DNA of 64,000 nt from Leptolyngbya sp. FACHB-261 (GCF_014696065.1 NZ_JACJPL010000001.1:248001-312000), one strand, 5' to 3'; numbered from the stretch's first letter, positions 50,676 through 60,258 are shown. The notes: a model not told the origin generated them from the sequence alone. Numbers and translations are program-made.

Positions 50676-53015
50676 TTAAGGTAATGGCCAAGATTGACCA
50701 TCAGGCGAGTGTTGCTTTGCAAACTGAGCAGCGCGCGCTTCTTCTGAGCGATCACCTCCAGGAAAACGGCTGAGCAAAGTGTCTAAATAGTGAGCTTCGC
50801 CAGTCATCTCGTAGAGGGCTAGTAAGGCATCATCGCCATAACGACTGTTTGGAAATTGGGTGATTAACTGTTTAGTTATGTGAGCTGCCTGACGGACATA
50901 CCAAGCATCTCGCCCCTGCTCTGCCTGGTAGGTTGGGAAATAGGGATCATTGGGTTTGGGCGCATAAGGCTGAGTTGGAGGCATGTAGAGACTGGTGTCC
51001 GCACCGACCTCTGCCGAGAAATGCGGCAAGGGGTGCATGGTCTCGGTTTCAGGCGGCGGATAGCTCACAAACTGTCGGTAAAGCAGCATGACCTGAAGGT
51101 AGCGGCTCTTTTCAACCAAGTCAGCAGGCACATTCTGCCCTTTCAACAATGGCCATAGCAGGTCTAGCGCAACAGCATTATGATTGGCACTGCGATAGCC
51201 CTCAGCAATAATTTGGCTATCGCGCTTGTCGTTGGAATAAATGCCAAAAGCCAACTCTCCGGTTCGCCCTCCGTTATAGAAAACTAAATAGCCATTTTTC
51301 CAACCCTCAGCATTAGCCCAGGCAGAAGCCAGAGCATAACGCTTTTGTAGTTGAGATAAGTCCGCCAACTTGTTCAGCGTTTGCCAGCGTTGGCGCTGCT
51401 CTTCAAAGTCAAACTGGACTTGAGCGGGATCTTCCGAGCTCCAATCGAATAGTTTGTTGTTGAGATAATTGCGGCTGACTTCTGTAAGAGAAAGATTCTG
51501 GCTGAGTTTGAGGGCATCAGAGTAGTGATGCTCACGGGCTGAATGCAGGGCTAGTGCATATTGAATAGCCGCAGCTAGAGGATGGTTTGCATTACTTTTC
51601 AGGAACTGCTCTAGGTCTGAGTTGGTACTGCCAACATCCAGCATCATTAGAAAGCGGCTGCGAATGGCGTATTGCATATCGCCATCACCAGTGGGCTGCA
51701 CTAGCAGATCAGCAAATTGCTTGAGGGCTTCCGTGCGTCGGCCCTGCCACTCTAGAGTGCGTCCTAGCCAGTAACCAGCGTCATCGGCTCCAGGGTGATC
51801 AGGATAGGTTTTGAGCCAATCGCGCCAGCGGACTTCTTCTTCAGCAGCGGGTAACTGCCGGTGCACCTCTCTAGCCTCATAGCTGTAGGGTCGGTAGTCG
51901 CCAAAGTAGGTGCCGCCCCGAATTGCTGCATAGTCCCGGCAACCTTGTGCAAAGCGAGAATCGGGAAAGGTCTGGGCAACTTGCAGAAGCAGGTAATAGT
52001 TCTGGATCGAGTTGAGGGTTTTGAGATCGCCATTGGCGGCAGCTTCCACAACGTCGCGGCCCTGAGGGTCTTTCTGGCTAAGCAAGACGGCTGCTGCTAG
52101 CAGGCGATTGGGATTGCGCTGATCTTGAACGAGTTGGGTTAGCAGCAGGCGCAGACTTTCTGGCAAACCGGGGGGCAAGTTGGCAGCATCGTTGAGCAAG
52201 GCTTGTTGCTCGGAGGCAGATAGCTTTTGGTAAAGGGCGATCACGCTCTGCCCGCTGAGATTCTCGATGTTTTGAAACTTTTGCAGGACATCCCAAGAGC
52301 CGCTCTGATCCGCAGGCGTGGGTAGGCTGGCTTTGAGACGCTTTACCTGCTCGGCCAGATCATTGGGAACACCCTGGAGTTCGTAGGGAAACACGTCCAG
52401 AAGCACCTGTGCCTGCTCCGGTTTCGCCGATTGGGCCGCTGTTAGCACCTGCGGCCAGACTTGCGCACTTAAGCCCTGCTCAGCTAGAGTGCGCAAAAAA
52501 TCGGTATTGAACTGTTGCCACGGATTCTGATCTCTGAGATGCGCAATGGCAAGCTGAATTAAGCGCTGCTGAGTTTCGGGTCGGTCGAGGCCGAATGCCT
52601 GCTGCCAGCCTTCGACCGGTTGGCTGGTTACCAAATCAGTGATTAAAGAGGAGAAAGTCAGGTCTTCTGGGTTGCGTTTGAGTTGTGAGTTCAACCACCA
52701 AGTTGTGTAAGGCTGACCGTGACGCAGTAGGGCCGCTAAAGCATAGCCTCGTTGAACCGGATTCTCCGACTGGCTCCACCGAGCCAGAACGGGATAAGTG
52801 AGCGGGAACCAGCGGTCGCTGCGTTGATAAAGACTTTCTGGCGCACCATATCGATACCACACGAGATCTCGTCCAAGCGCATCACGAACTTGATGTTGTA
52901 CCTGGAACCCAATTCCCAATGTCCCCACTACAGCAGTGAGGAGCGTGAGCTTGGCAAGGGTTCCCCAAGAGCGCTTGGGAGACTGAGGCGAGGGCAGATC
53001 GATAGGTGCTGTCAT
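50676..53015 (-). CDS. Membrane-anchored tetratricopeptide-type protein
   Basis: 779 residues from ATG 53015. One hydrophobic N-terminal helix (residues ~17-38) is followed by a long alpha-helical repeat region. TPR-like units are visible as DWLKTYPDHPGADDAGYWLG, WQGRRTEALKQFADLL and KSNANHPLAAAIQYALALHS, and near the end as LITQFPNSRYGDDALLALYE. It resembles the helical part of soluble lytic transglycosylases or BamD-like proteins. I find no SLT catalytic motif in the C-terminus, so it is not a normal transglycosylase. Probably periplasmic, acting as a scaffold. Confidence 0.65.
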   Translation of the reverse strand: MTAPIDLPSPQSPKRSWGTLAKLTLLTAVVGTLGIGFQVQHQVRDALGRDLVWYRYGAPESLYQRSDRWFPLTYPVLARWSQSENPVQRGYALAALLRHGQPYTTWWLNSQLKRNPEDLTFSSLITDLVTSQPVEGWQQAFGLDRPETQQRLIQLAIAHLRDQNPWQQFNTDFLRTLAEQGLSAQVWPQVLTAAQSAKPEQAQVLLDVFPYELQGVPNDLAEQVKRLKASLPTPADQSGSWDVLQKFQNIENLSGQSVIALYQKLSASEQQALLNDAANLPPGLPESLRLLLTQLVQDQRNPNRLLAAAVLLSQKDPQGRDVVEAAANGDLKTLNSIQNYYLLLQVAQTFPDSRFAQGCRDYAAIRGGTYFGDYRPYSYEAREVHRQLPAAEEEVRWRDWLKTYPDHPGADDAGYWLGRTLEWQGRRTEALKQFADLLVQPTGDGDMQYAIRSRFLMMLDVGSTNSDLEQFLKSNANHPLAAAIQYALALHSAREHHYSDALKLSQNLSLTEVSRNYLNNKLFDWSSEDPAQVQFDFEEQRQRWQTLNKLADLSQLQKRYALASAWANAEGWKNGYLVFYNGGRTGELAFGIYSNDKRDSQIIAEGYRSANHNAVALDLLWPLLKGQNVPADLVEKSRYLQVMLLYRQFVSYPPPETETMHPLPHFSAEVGADTSLYMPPTQPYAPKPNDPYFPTYQAEQGRDAWYVRQAAHITKQLITQFPNSRYGDDALLALYEMTGEAHYLDTLLSRFPGGDRSEEARAAQFAKQHSPDGQSWPLP

Positions 53016-53454
53016 AAGCCAGAAGCTCGGAGAGGGCGAGAGGATGAAGCGGCTCTCCCACAATTCTCACCCTGACGCTCTCAAGACCCGCAAAGTTGCA
53101 GCTTTTCTTTGCTTTGAAGCATTAGTTTAGGAGTAACTAGCGACGTGCAGAAAATACAGGGAAAAAACTAGGATGCAACACAATCAGAAAAGCCGATCTT
53201 TATGGCCAGGCTAAAAGTTTCAATTGCAAGTTTTTGGGGTGAGACCTGAAAGTCAAATAAGCTTTAAGACCCCTGTTATTAGGGTTGCCAATCTGAAATC
53301 TATTTAATAAGAAGCAAAGCTCTCACACCATCACGGCTGATTGGGATAGAAGTTCCATTCACCGAGGTTGCGTCGGTGAACCAAAACCTAGTTATCAAAA
53401 CAGAGCGCATGACAAAAGAAACGATAACACTTAAATTCGTTTTCACCATTTAGC
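53016..53454. other. Intergenic region between two minus-strand genes
   Basis: 439 bases, AT-richer than its surroundings, with no gene, tRNA or strong hairpin that I can see. The promoter of the gene at 50676-53015 should lie in the part near 53016. Confidence 0.5.
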
Positions 53455-54009
53455 CTATTTTTCAACCAAACTTGCCAACCATTCTTCTGTCATTCTTGGA
53501 GATCCTAAATGTACAACTTTGAGGTGCGCATATTCAGGCTTACTGAGCAAGACTGGGTATTCGTGCCGTCCTTTGCGATAGGTACCCAGCGCCCATAGAA
53601 AAATAGAATCTCGACTAAAAAACTGTACTTGCCAACGCTCTCGATTACCATTCCAAAGTTCTTTTTGCAGCAGCACTCGTTGCAAGGTTCGTTGAGTTAA
53701 CCGGCGCAGAATTACAGGTAAAGAATAGTCCAGCCATACCAAGGTATCAGCTCGGCTCCAGACCAGATCGCGGACGGTACTGTAGTTACCATCCACTACC
53801 CAGCTATCGCCTGAGAGCGCTTGAGTTGCCCGTTGGCGAAACTGGTCAATGGGAGCCGGAGTCCAGTTGGGATCCCAGTGCAAAGCATCCAGTTCTACAT
53901 GGGGCAAGCCAAGCGTTTGGGAGAGCTGACGAGCCAGGGTTGTCTTGCCAGAACCCGTCGTGCCGACGATTGAAATACGGTGATGGGCTTCAAGCCAATG
54001 GTCACTCAT
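53455..54009 (-). CDS. Small P-loop nucleotide kinase (FlaR/adenylate kinase-like)
   Basis: 184 residues. The P-loop [19 protein letters not shown] (Gly16-Thr23) is followed by [17 protein letters not shown] and [20 protein letters not shown], then [20 protein letters not shown]. This order is that of the 'topology modulation'/FlaR-type kinases: Asp in the second block takes the place of the NMP-binding site, and a lid-like [20 protein letters not shown] follows. Cytosolic. The substrate is unknown. Confidence 0.8.
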   Translation of the reverse strand: MSDHWLEAHHRISIVGTTGSGKTTLARQLSQTLGLPHVELDALHWDPNWTPAPIDQFRQRATQALSGDSWVVDGNYSTVRDLVWSRADTLVWLDYSLPVILRRLTQRTLQRVLLQKELWNGNRERWQVQFFSRDSIFLWALGTYRKGRHEYPVLLSKPEYAHLKVVHLGSPRMTEEWLASLVEK

Positions 54010-54169
54010 AGAATTTGCAGCAGGGTATTTGCAGCGGGGTTTGCATCAAGAGCCTAATCAAACTGTTCTTCCTCATCAAGGCCATAAGACCTACGCAAAA
54101 CTGGCAACAGAATCGGCAGGGCTGACAGGCACAATGAGAAAGCGTCTTCTCTATTACCCCTTGTCAGCA

Positions 54170-55309
54170 ATGAGCAGCACCTTCGGTCATCTGTTTCGCA
54201 TCACCACCTACGGCGAGTCCCACGGAGGCGGTGTGGGCGTGGTTATCGATGGCTGTCCGCCGCAATTAGAACTCTCCGTCGAGGAGATTCAAACCGAGCT
54301 TGACCGCCGCCGCCCTGGACAAAGCCGCATCACTACACCTCGGCAAGAAGAAGACCGCTGTGAGATTTTGTCCGGCCTCTTTCAGGGCTTAACCACAGGC
54401 ACGCCAATCTCACTCCTGGTCCGCAACAAAGATGCCCGCTCTCAGGATTACGAGGAGATGGCGCAGAAATATCGCCCCTCCCATGCTGACGCTACCTACG
54501 ACGCCAAATACGGCATTCGCAACTGGCAAGGCGGCGGTCGCTCCTCTGCTCGTGAAACCATTGGTCGGGTGGCAGCCGGAGCCATTGCCCAAAAGATTTT
54601 GAAACAGGTTGCTGGGGTTGAGATTGTCGCCTATGTCAAACGCATCCAAGAGCTAGAAGCAAGCGTTGACCCCGACTCCATCAACCGAGAGCAGGTGGAT
54701 GCCAACATCGTGCGCTGCCCTGATGCCGTCATGGCCGAGCAGATGATCGGGCGGATTGATGAGATCCGACGCCAGGGCGACTCAGTGGGAGGCGTCGTAG
54801 AATGCGTGGCTCGCCAAGTGCCATCAGGCTGGGGCGAACCCGTCTTCGACAAATTAGAAGCTGACCTTGCCAAAGCCATGATGTCTCTGCCTGCCAGCAA
54901 GGGCTTTGAGCTTGGCTCCGGCTTTGCTGGTACCTTGCTCACCGGCAAGGCTCACAACGACGAGTTCTACCTGGACGAAACAGGCCGCGTCCGCACCCGC
55001 ACCAACCGTTCCGGGGGTATTCAGGGTGGCATCTCTAACGGCGAGAACATCGTCTTGCGTGTCGCCTTCAAACCTACTGCCACCATCGCCAAAGAACAGG
55101 CTACAGTCACTCGCACTGGAGAGGAAACCACCTTAGCCGCCAAAGGCCGTCACGATCCTTGCGTCCTTCCTCGCGCCGTGCCAATGGTGGAAGCAATGGT
55201 TGCTCTGGTCCTCTGCGATCACCTGCTACGCCAGCAAGCCCAGTGCCGTACTCTACCCCTCAAAGCACTTAGCCCAGAAGCGCAGGAGGCCACTGCCTAT
55301 CTCGGCTAA
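54170..55309 (+). CDS. aroC: Chorismate synthase
   Basis: 379 residues from ATG 54170, the usual beginning [20 protein letters not shown]; an in-frame ATG at 54029 would add 47 unrelated residues. AroC converts 5-enolpyruvylshikimate 3-phosphate to chorismate with reduced FMN. Signatures seen: [40 protein letters not shown] followed by [11 protein letters not shown], and [20 protein letters not shown] near the end. Normal length for cyanobacteria. It is divergent from the P-loop kinase. Confidence 0.97.
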   Translation: MSSTFGHLFRITTYGESHGGGVGVVIDGCPPQLELSVEEIQTELDRRRPGQSRITTPRQEEDRCEILSGLFQGLTTGTPISLLVRNKDARSQDYEEMAQKYRPSHADATYDAKYGIRNWQGGGRSSARETIGRVAAGAIAQKILKQVAGVEIVAYVKRIQELEASVDPDSINREQVDANIVRCPDAVMAEQMIGRIDEIRRQGDSVGGVVECVARQVPSGWGEPVFDKLEADLAKAMMSLPASKGFELGSGFAGTLLTGKAHNDEFYLDETGRVRTRTNRSGGIQGGISNGENIVLRVAFKPTATIAKEQATVTRTGEETTLAAKGRHDPCVLPRAVPMVEAMVALVLCDHLLRQQAQCRTLPLKALSPEAQEATAYLG

Positions 55310-55748
55310 GCTCATCTAGCCTTGGAGCCCATAACAAAGATTGAGCCGTTCAGGCTCAACAGTCAGTTAACCAGCAGTCAGTTAAATCAACGCTATGTAC
55401 AGACTGTTACTTCATGGCAGACAGCGAGATGTTAGCGTCTGTCAAAATTCGTTGCGCAATTTCCAAGCCGAAGCCAAGCTGAAACGGTGAAACAGAAAGG
55501 TCAGCAGCAGGATATTGACCTCCAGCTGTGCGTCGCGGCTCCACATCTGTTTACGCTGCGTGAGGCTGGCAGATGAGAGCGGCAAGCCAACCCAAGAAGG
55601 CTGTAGCCATGACCACAAGTTGGGAAAAACGGGTTATGGGCACGGTAGGTGTGTTACTTTACTTAAAATCCTTCATACAAGTACACATAGCTTGTCCTTC
55701 GGACACTGTCTAGCCAGCTCGCAAGCTCCTCTCCCCCTCGCAAACACT
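55310..55748. other. Intergenic region with small hairpin and direct repeat
   Basis: 439 bases between aroC and the EamA gene. The first part holds a hairpin (55341-55359) and the direct repeat CAGTCAGTTAA at 55360-55370 and 55375-55385. The remainder shows no supported gene; an in-frame open stretch upstream of 55749 has Cys/His-rich non-family sequence and is judged untranslated leader. Confidence 0.5.
55341..55359. terminator. Hairpin after aroC
   Basis: TTGAGCC, loop GTTCA, GGCTCAA, a perfect 7-bp stem 31 bases after the aroC stop. CAGTCAG follows instead of a T run, so it is at best a weak terminator or mRNA 3' stabiliser. Confidence 0.35.
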
Positions 55749-56861
55749 ATGCAAACCACACTTGAGAGCCGATCCAACTCCAACTGGCAAAAGGGTTTGG
55801 TCTTTGCACCATTCTTTTTGTGGGGGACGGCGATGGTGGTTATGAAAGGCGTCATGCCGCAGACGCAGCCCCTATTTGTGGGAGGCATGCGCCTATTACC
55901 CGCAGGACTGATTCTGTTATTAGTTGCCGCTTTGACCGGTAGAGAGCCCTTGCGGGGATGGCGAGCTTGGGGTTGGGTCGCGCTATTCGGTTTAGTGGAT
56001 GGCACGCTGTTCCAGGGTTTTCTGGTCGAAGGGCTTGCTCGTACAGGCGCAGGCTTAGGCTCAGTGCTAATTGACTCGCAGCCCCTAGCTGTAGCACTCA
56101 TGGCCTTTTGGCTCTATGGAGAACGGATTGGTCGCTGGGGCTGGCTCGGCTTGGCCTTGGGCGTTTTCGGTATCAGCTTGATTGGCTTACCTGATAGTTT
56201 CTTACGCACCCTGCTCTCTGGTCAGTGGACGCTTGAGACCTTACCGGAAACGTTGCAGTTCACAGGCGGTGAGTGGCTGATGCTGATGGCCGCTCTGTCG
56301 ATGGCGGTCGGCACAATTTTGATTCGGCCAGTTTGTCGTTACGTCGACCCTGTGGTCGCTACCGGCTGGCATATGGTGTTGGGGTCAGTACCCTTGTTCG
56401 GGCTGTCTACAGGCTTAGAAACAGAGGTTTGGCAACACCTAAATTGGCACGGTTGGCTAGGCATAACTTACATGGCCCTGCTCGGCAGCGCTGCTGCTTA
56501 CGGCTTGTTCTTCTACTACGCCGCTCAGGGCAATCTAACAACCCTAAGTTCTCTCACTTTTTTAACTCCGGTATTCGCCCTTCTATTCGGCAAAGTCTTT
56601 CTGGCAGAAGCCCTGACGAATTTGCAGTGGGGAGGCGTTGGCCTAACGTTAATTAGTATTTATTTGGTTAATCAGCGCGAGATTCTGGCCGAGCGGAGCA
56701 ACGAGGGCCCCAGCCAAACCCTTGCTAGTGAACACGCTAGTGAACCAGTAATGCGGCCTCAACTAGCGGAGGCTAGCTCAGAGAACTTGCTCCCCCTGGA
56801 ACCTTTAGCTGAGCGACGTCCTTTAGAATCAGCGCTCTCAACTTCCTCAGAGCAGGATTGA
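55749..56861 (+). CDS. EamA/DMT-superfamily transporter
   Basis: 370 residues from ATG 55749. Ten hydrophobic helices lie within residues ~12-310 as two EamA repeats. Family features include FFLWGTAMVVMKGVMPQTQP near the first helix, then LFGLVDGTLFQGFLVEGLAR, and in the second repeat FLTPVFALLFGKVFLAEALT followed by GVGLTLISIYLVN. The C-terminal ~60 residues are hydrophilic (Glu/Ser-rich, EHASEPVMRPQ) and beyond the usual end. Such proteins export or import small metabolites at the inner membrane; the substrate is unknown. Confidence 0.88.
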   Translation: MQTTLESRSNSNWQKGLVFAPFFLWGTAMVVMKGVMPQTQPLFVGGMRLLPAGLILLLVAALTGREPLRGWRAWGWVALFGLVDGTLFQGFLVEGLARTGAGLGSVLIDSQPLAVALMAFWLYGERIGRWGWLGLALGVFGISLIGLPDSFLRTLLSGQWTLETLPETLQFTGGEWLMLMAALSMAVGTILIRPVCRYVDPVVATGWHMVLGSVPLFGLSTGLETEVWQHLNWHGWLGITYMALLGSAAAYGLFFYYAAQGNLTTLSSLTFLTPVFALLFGKVFLAEALTNLQWGGVGLTLISIYLVNQREILAERSNEGPSQTLASEHASEPVMRPQLAEASSENLLPLEPLAERRPLESALSTSSEQD

Positions 56862-57125
56862 GAATTCGCAGATCGAGTTTATTCAGATTTGGGCATTAGT
56901 GCCGACAAGCCCAGATGCTGTGGCTGATGCATCAGGTGTGGGCTATGCTATCTACTGATGATGCCGTTTCCCGGCCTCATGTTTGTTCAACGATTTAGGA
57001 ATCAGGGTCTGCGCGTACATAGCCATTGCCTTTAGCCGACCGGAGTGTTGTTCCCCTCAAGATGAAAGCAAGTCCTCTTTCCGGAGGAACGCCGAGGCTT
57101 CTGGTATTAGAGACATTTAGGTCAT

Positions 57126-58448
57126 ATGGATTATCGCCCCTCACTGGTTGCCTCTCTTAGCCTTGCTGTTTGGGCTGGACTGGCTATGTCTATCAGCTCG
57201 ACAAGTGCGAGTTCTGTGTCGAAGCTGCTATTGACCAGTCCAGTTTTGGCGCAAAGTTCTACTCCGTCCACCAGCGGAGCATCTAAGCCAACAACTCCCC
57301 GCATTCACGTTGTTGTTGCTGGCGATACGGTCGAGGCAATTGCAGTTCAGTATGGCGTTCCTCAGGAGACGATTCGTCGCCTGAATCCAGGGATTAATCC
57401 AAATCGCATGAGCATTGGTCAGCAGATCAAGCTCCCTCCCCTCGATGCGGCAGCGGCAGCGGCAGCGGCACTACCGCCTCAAAGTACAACTATTCCTGCA
57501 GAGCGTTCTGTTTCTACCCCCGCTTCTACGTTAGGGAATAGTCCAGCTGCTAACACTCCAGCTGTTGATGCTCCTGTCGAGCCTACCGAGGCAACTCGGC
57601 CTAGACCTGTGGTAGCTGAGCCTGCGGCGACTGCACCTACATACCCCTCGCCTTGGCTCTTAGGCGGTGGCGTTTTACTCGCTTTTCTAGCAGGAACGGC
57701 CTTCTCCTCGTTGTTAGGTCGTCGCCGTGAGGAGACACCTCTGCCTCAGCGGACTGCTGTTAATAGCCTCTCTAGTCCTTCGGTTGCCTCCAGTACCCAC
57801 AAGACGGATGGCAGCTGGGTTTCGACAACACCACCTGGCACTGTTGCTGAAGAATACACGGAGAACCCTGACGGCGGCAGCTTGGTCCAGAGTGGTAACT
57901 CGGTCAAGATGCAGCGACTAGACGTGGTGGAGGAGTTGATCGGCGACCTCCAGAGTAGTGATCGCCAGCAGCGTCAACGGGCCATTTGGGATCTGGGACA
58001 AAAGGGGGACTCACGGGCCGTCAAGCCGCTGGTGCATTTGCTGATGGATTCTGACTCCAAGCACCGCAGCTTAATCCTGGCAACCCTAACCGAGATTGGC
58101 AGTAGTACGGTCACACCCCTGCATCGGGCCTTGCTAGTGTCTCTGCAAGACGAAAACCCTGAGGTCCGTATGAATGCAATTCGCGACCTCACGCGAGTAT
58201 TTGATCTGTCTCAGCGCGCCGCCCACATCCTCAACCATGTAATTGACGACCCTGACCCAGAAGTGCAAGAGACCGCACGTTGGGCAGCCAGTCGCCTGGG
58301 CGTTACGCAGCTGATGTCTCTTAATAGCGGCGGCACGACCAATCCAGCAGCTCTCAGCGGCTCAGCTGAACCACCCCGCTCTGAGAACGGAACTACTCAC
58401 CGTCGTGAGGATACACATGCTGATGGAGAACCCGTAGATCGTCGATGA
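57126..58448 (+). CDS. LysM and HEAT-repeat protein with one membrane helix
   Basis: 440 residues. A signal-like N-terminus (residues 1-43, ending SPVLAQ) is followed by a LysM domain at ~60-105 (HVVVAGDTVEAIAVQYGVPQ, then GINPNRMSIGQQIKLPP). An Ala tract (from a 4x GCGGCA repeat) and a Pro/Thr linker lead to a membrane helix (~176-197) and then a HEAT-like region (~265-395: DRQQRQRAIWDLGQKGDSRA; NPEVRMNAIRDLTRVFD; DPEVQETARWAASRL). LysM binds peptidoglycan and would be periplasmic, with HEAT on the other side of the membrane (inference). Its last codons overlap the miaE start (ATGA). Confidence 0.82.
   Translation: MDYRPSLVASLSLAVWAGLAMSISSTSASSVSKLLLTSPVLAQSSTPSTSGASKPTTPRIHVVVAGDTVEAIAVQYGVPQETIRRLNPGINPNRMSIGQQIKLPPLDAAAAAAAALPPQSTTIPAERSVSTPASTLGNSPAANTPAVDAPVEPTEATRPRPVVAEPAATAPTYPSPWLLGGGVLLAFLAGTAFSSLLGRRREETPLPQRTAVNSLSSPSVASSTHKTDGSWVSTTPPGTVAEEYTENPDGGSLVQSGNSVKMQRLDVVEELIGDLQSSDRQQRQRAIWDLGQKGDSRAVKPLVHLLMDSDSKHRSLILATLTEIGSSTVTPLHRALLVSLQDENPEVRMNAIRDLTRVFDLSQRAAHILNHVIDDPDPEVQETARWAASRLGVTQLMSLNSGGTTNPAALSGSAEPPRSENGTTHRREDTHADGEPVDRR
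57447..57470 (+). repeat. Hexanucleotide tract, four copies of GCGGCA
   Basis: Twenty-four bases of perfect repeat inside the LysM-HEAT gene encode eight Ala residues right after the LysM domain. Copy-number change would alter only the Ala linker length because the unit is two codons. Confidence 0.9.
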
Positions 58449-59077
58449 ATTCCCTGACAGCGGTAGTGGGGGCAGAGTCCATCTCGGCTGAGGTTGCCCG
58501 CATTCAGGCCCTCAAACACCCAACTTCACCTGCCTGGCTAGAGCTGGTACTGGCCCATCCTAATACCTTGCTGCTCGACCACTCTCACTGCGAGCGTAAA
58601 GCAGCTGGGGTGGCACTGAACCTGATGTTTCGCTATCCCTCTTGCACAGAGCTTGTGTATGCTCTGACTCAGATTGCTCGCGAAGAACTGGAGCATTTCG
58701 AGCAGGTGAACCGGCTGTTAGCAGAGCGAGGCATTCCTTTAGGACCACTCTCTGCACCACCCTACGGGGCTAAGCTCAGTGGCCAAACACGCCGACAAGA
58801 GCCTGACCGCTTGCTGGACTCCCTGCTAGTAGCAGGTTTGATTGAGGCACGTAGCCACGAGCGCTTAGGATTGCTGGCCCAGTATTGCCCAGACCCGGTT
58901 CTAAGCGACTTTTACAGCAGTCTTATGGCTTCAGAAGCACGGCACTACGGTACCTACTGGGTACTTGCAGATACTTATTTTGAGCGGGAGGCGGTCAAAG
59001 CGAGACTTGAGGAACTGAGCGAGGTGGAAAGCCAACTTCTCACGACCCTCCACCCCGAACCTCGAATTCACAGTTAG
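58445..59077 (+). CDS. miaE: tRNA-(ms2io6A) hydroxylase
   Basis: 210 residues. Ferritin-like di-iron fold: DHSHCERKAAGVALN (Glu50), IAREELEHFEQVNRL (Glu81 and His84), LIEARSHERLGLLA (Glu134) and LMASEARHYGTYWVLAD (Glu164 and His167) give the six metal ligands. MiaE hydroxylates the isopentenyl group of ms2i6A37 in tRNA with oxygen. Its ATG overlaps the stop of the LysM-HEAT gene in an ATGA, so the two are translationally coupled. Strongly resembles other cyanobacterial MiaE proteins. Confidence 0.93.
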   Translation: MNSLTAVVGAESISAEVARIQALKHPTSPAWLELVLAHPNTLLLDHSHCERKAAGVALNLMFRYPSCTELVYALTQIAREELEHFEQVNRLLAERGIPLGPLSAPPYGAKLSGQTRRQEPDRLLDSLLVAGLIEARSHERLGLLAQYCPDPVLSDFYSSLMASEARHYGTYWVLADTYFEREAVKARLEELSEVESQLLTTLHPEPRIHS

Positions 59078-59103
59078 GACCGGTCTATACGGGCCTACTG
59101 ACT

Positions 59104-59484
59104 CTAGAACTCGTCGTCGTAGCCACCGCCACCGCCGCCACTGGAAACTGCTGCGCCTTCGTTGTCGCGCTTGGAGCCCAGCAATTCTAGCCGGTCCACC
59201 CGAATCACAGGCTTGGAACGGTCAGCGCCAGTGGCTTTGTCCTTCCAATAATCGAACTTAAGCGAGCCACTTACGCCGATCAAGCTGCCCTTGCGTACAT
59301 AGTTGGCAGCGGTCTCAGCGGTCTTGCCCCAAATTTCTAGATCAAACCAGTCGGGCTGGTCATCGCGGCTGGTGCGTCGATTGACGGCTAGCGTGAAGTT
59401 GCAGACAACACTTCCAGACTCGAAGTAGCGGACCTCTGGATCCCGACCAGCTCGGCCCACCAGGTTCACGGTGTTCAGGCTCAT
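59104..59484 (-). CDS. ssb: Single-stranded DNA-binding protein
   Basis: 126 residues. OB fold with MSLNTVNLVGRAGRDPEVRY, VCNFTLAVNRRTSRDDQPDW and KGSLIGVSGSLKFDYWKD. A short Gly-rich linker ends in the acidic tip YDDEF that recruits partner proteins. It is shorter than E. coli SSB but normal for the small cyanobacterial type. SSB protects single-stranded DNA in replication and repair. Convergent with miaE (26 bases between stops). Confidence 0.93.
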   Translation of the reverse strand: MSLNTVNLVGRAGRDPEVRYFESGSVVCNFTLAVNRRTSRDDQPDWFDLEIWGKTAETAANYVRKGSLIGVSGSLKFDYWKDKATGADRSKPVIRVDRLELLGSKRDNEGAAVSSGGGGGGYDDEF

Positions 59485-59785
59485 AGAACAAATTTACTAC
59501 TGCTGACTGTCCCTATACCTTAGCTGAAGCCTGAGAGCTGCGCTAGAGATTCTGCCGCCTCACTTCGCTTAACTAATTCTGCTGCCCCTTACTCTTAACG
59601 TAATGTCCCTTCCGACTCCCTTCAGGATCAAAAGTCCGGCAAGCTCTACTGTTTTTGATACGGTTCCCCTCACTGTTTAATCTTGGCTACGTTCCTACAG
59701 TAGAGACGTGAGCAACGAAGCCAAGGCAACTGCTTCTAGCTCACCTGCAAAGCTTCTAATGAGCAACGTAAGTAGGAGAGTTACT
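59485..59785. other. Divergent region between ssb and hsp20
   Basis: 301 bases. Promoters of ssb and hsp20 must lie here. I see no CIRCE element (TTAGCACTC-N9-GAGTGCTAA) and cannot assign promoter boxes. An upstream GTG in frame with hsp20 (59708) is not favoured as a start. Confidence 0.5.
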
Positions 59786-60241
59786 ATGGCCCTTGTTCGT
59801 TGGGAACCATTCCGCGAAATTGACACGCTGCGCCGTCAGATGGATCGCCTGTTTGATGATGTCACCAGCCTGACTGGCACCGAGCGCTCCGAGCGTTCTA
59901 CCTGGGCTCCTGCAGTTGAGCTTAGAGAGACTGAAGATGCGGTTGTGCTGCGCGCCGAAGTGCCTGGTGTAGAAGCCAAGAACCTTGATGTTCAGGTTTC
60001 TCGCGATGCAGTCTCGATTGCCGGTGAGCATCACCAGGAGCAGCGTACTGAAGAAAAAGGCCTGTTCCGCACTGAATTCCGCTACGGTAGCTTCCGCCGC
60101 GTCGTACCTCTGCCTGCTCAAGTGCAGAACGACCAGGTGAAAGCCGAATTCAAGGATGGCATTCTCACCTTGACCCTACCTAAAGCTGAAGATGAGCGGC
60201 GCAAGGTTGTGAAAGTTACCTTAGATAGCGCTCAAAGCTAA
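59786..60241 (+). CDS. hspA: Small heat-shock protein (Hsp20/alpha-crystallin)
   Basis: 151 residues from ATG 59786 with AGGAG seven bases upstream. MALVRWEPFREIDTLRRQMD is the classical N-terminus. The alpha-crystallin domain follows: WAPAVELRETEDAVVLRAEV, then FRTEFRYGSFRRVVPLP and FKDGILTLTLPKAED, ending with a basic IXI-like VVKVTLD. Acts as an ATP-independent holdase; cyanobacterial HspA also protects thylakoids. dnaK lies downstream on the same strand. Confidence 0.93.
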   Translation: MALVRWEPFREIDTLRRQMDRLFDDVTSLTGTERSERSTWAPAVELRETEDAVVLRAEVPGVEAKNLDVQVSRDAVSIAGEHHQEQRTEEKGLFRTEFRYGSFRRVVPLPAQVQNDQVKAEFKDGILTLTLPKAEDERRKVVKVTLDSAQS

Positions 60242-60258
60242 CTCAAATTAAGACCATG

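Noticed and set aside
50561-50755. 64-codon minus-strand frame between the TerB-like gene and the TPR-type gene
   Set aside because: It overlaps the 3' end of the TPR-type gene by 80 bases in another frame and has highly basic composition with no recognisable fold.
54029-54169. N-terminal extension of aroC by 47 residues
   Set aside because: The family begins at [11 protein letters not shown]; the extension has no similarity and lacks a ribosome-binding site.
55570-55660. Possible riboswitch (GGCTGTAGCC hairpin inside CCCAA/TTGGG pairing)
   Set aside because: The short stems do not match a cobalamin, TPP or other consensus I know, and no conserved core sequence is visible.
55515-55748. N-terminal extension of the EamA transporter by 78 residues
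   Set aside because: Cys/His/Ser-rich sequence with no transporter character; the first membrane helix follows the Met at 55749 at normal distance.
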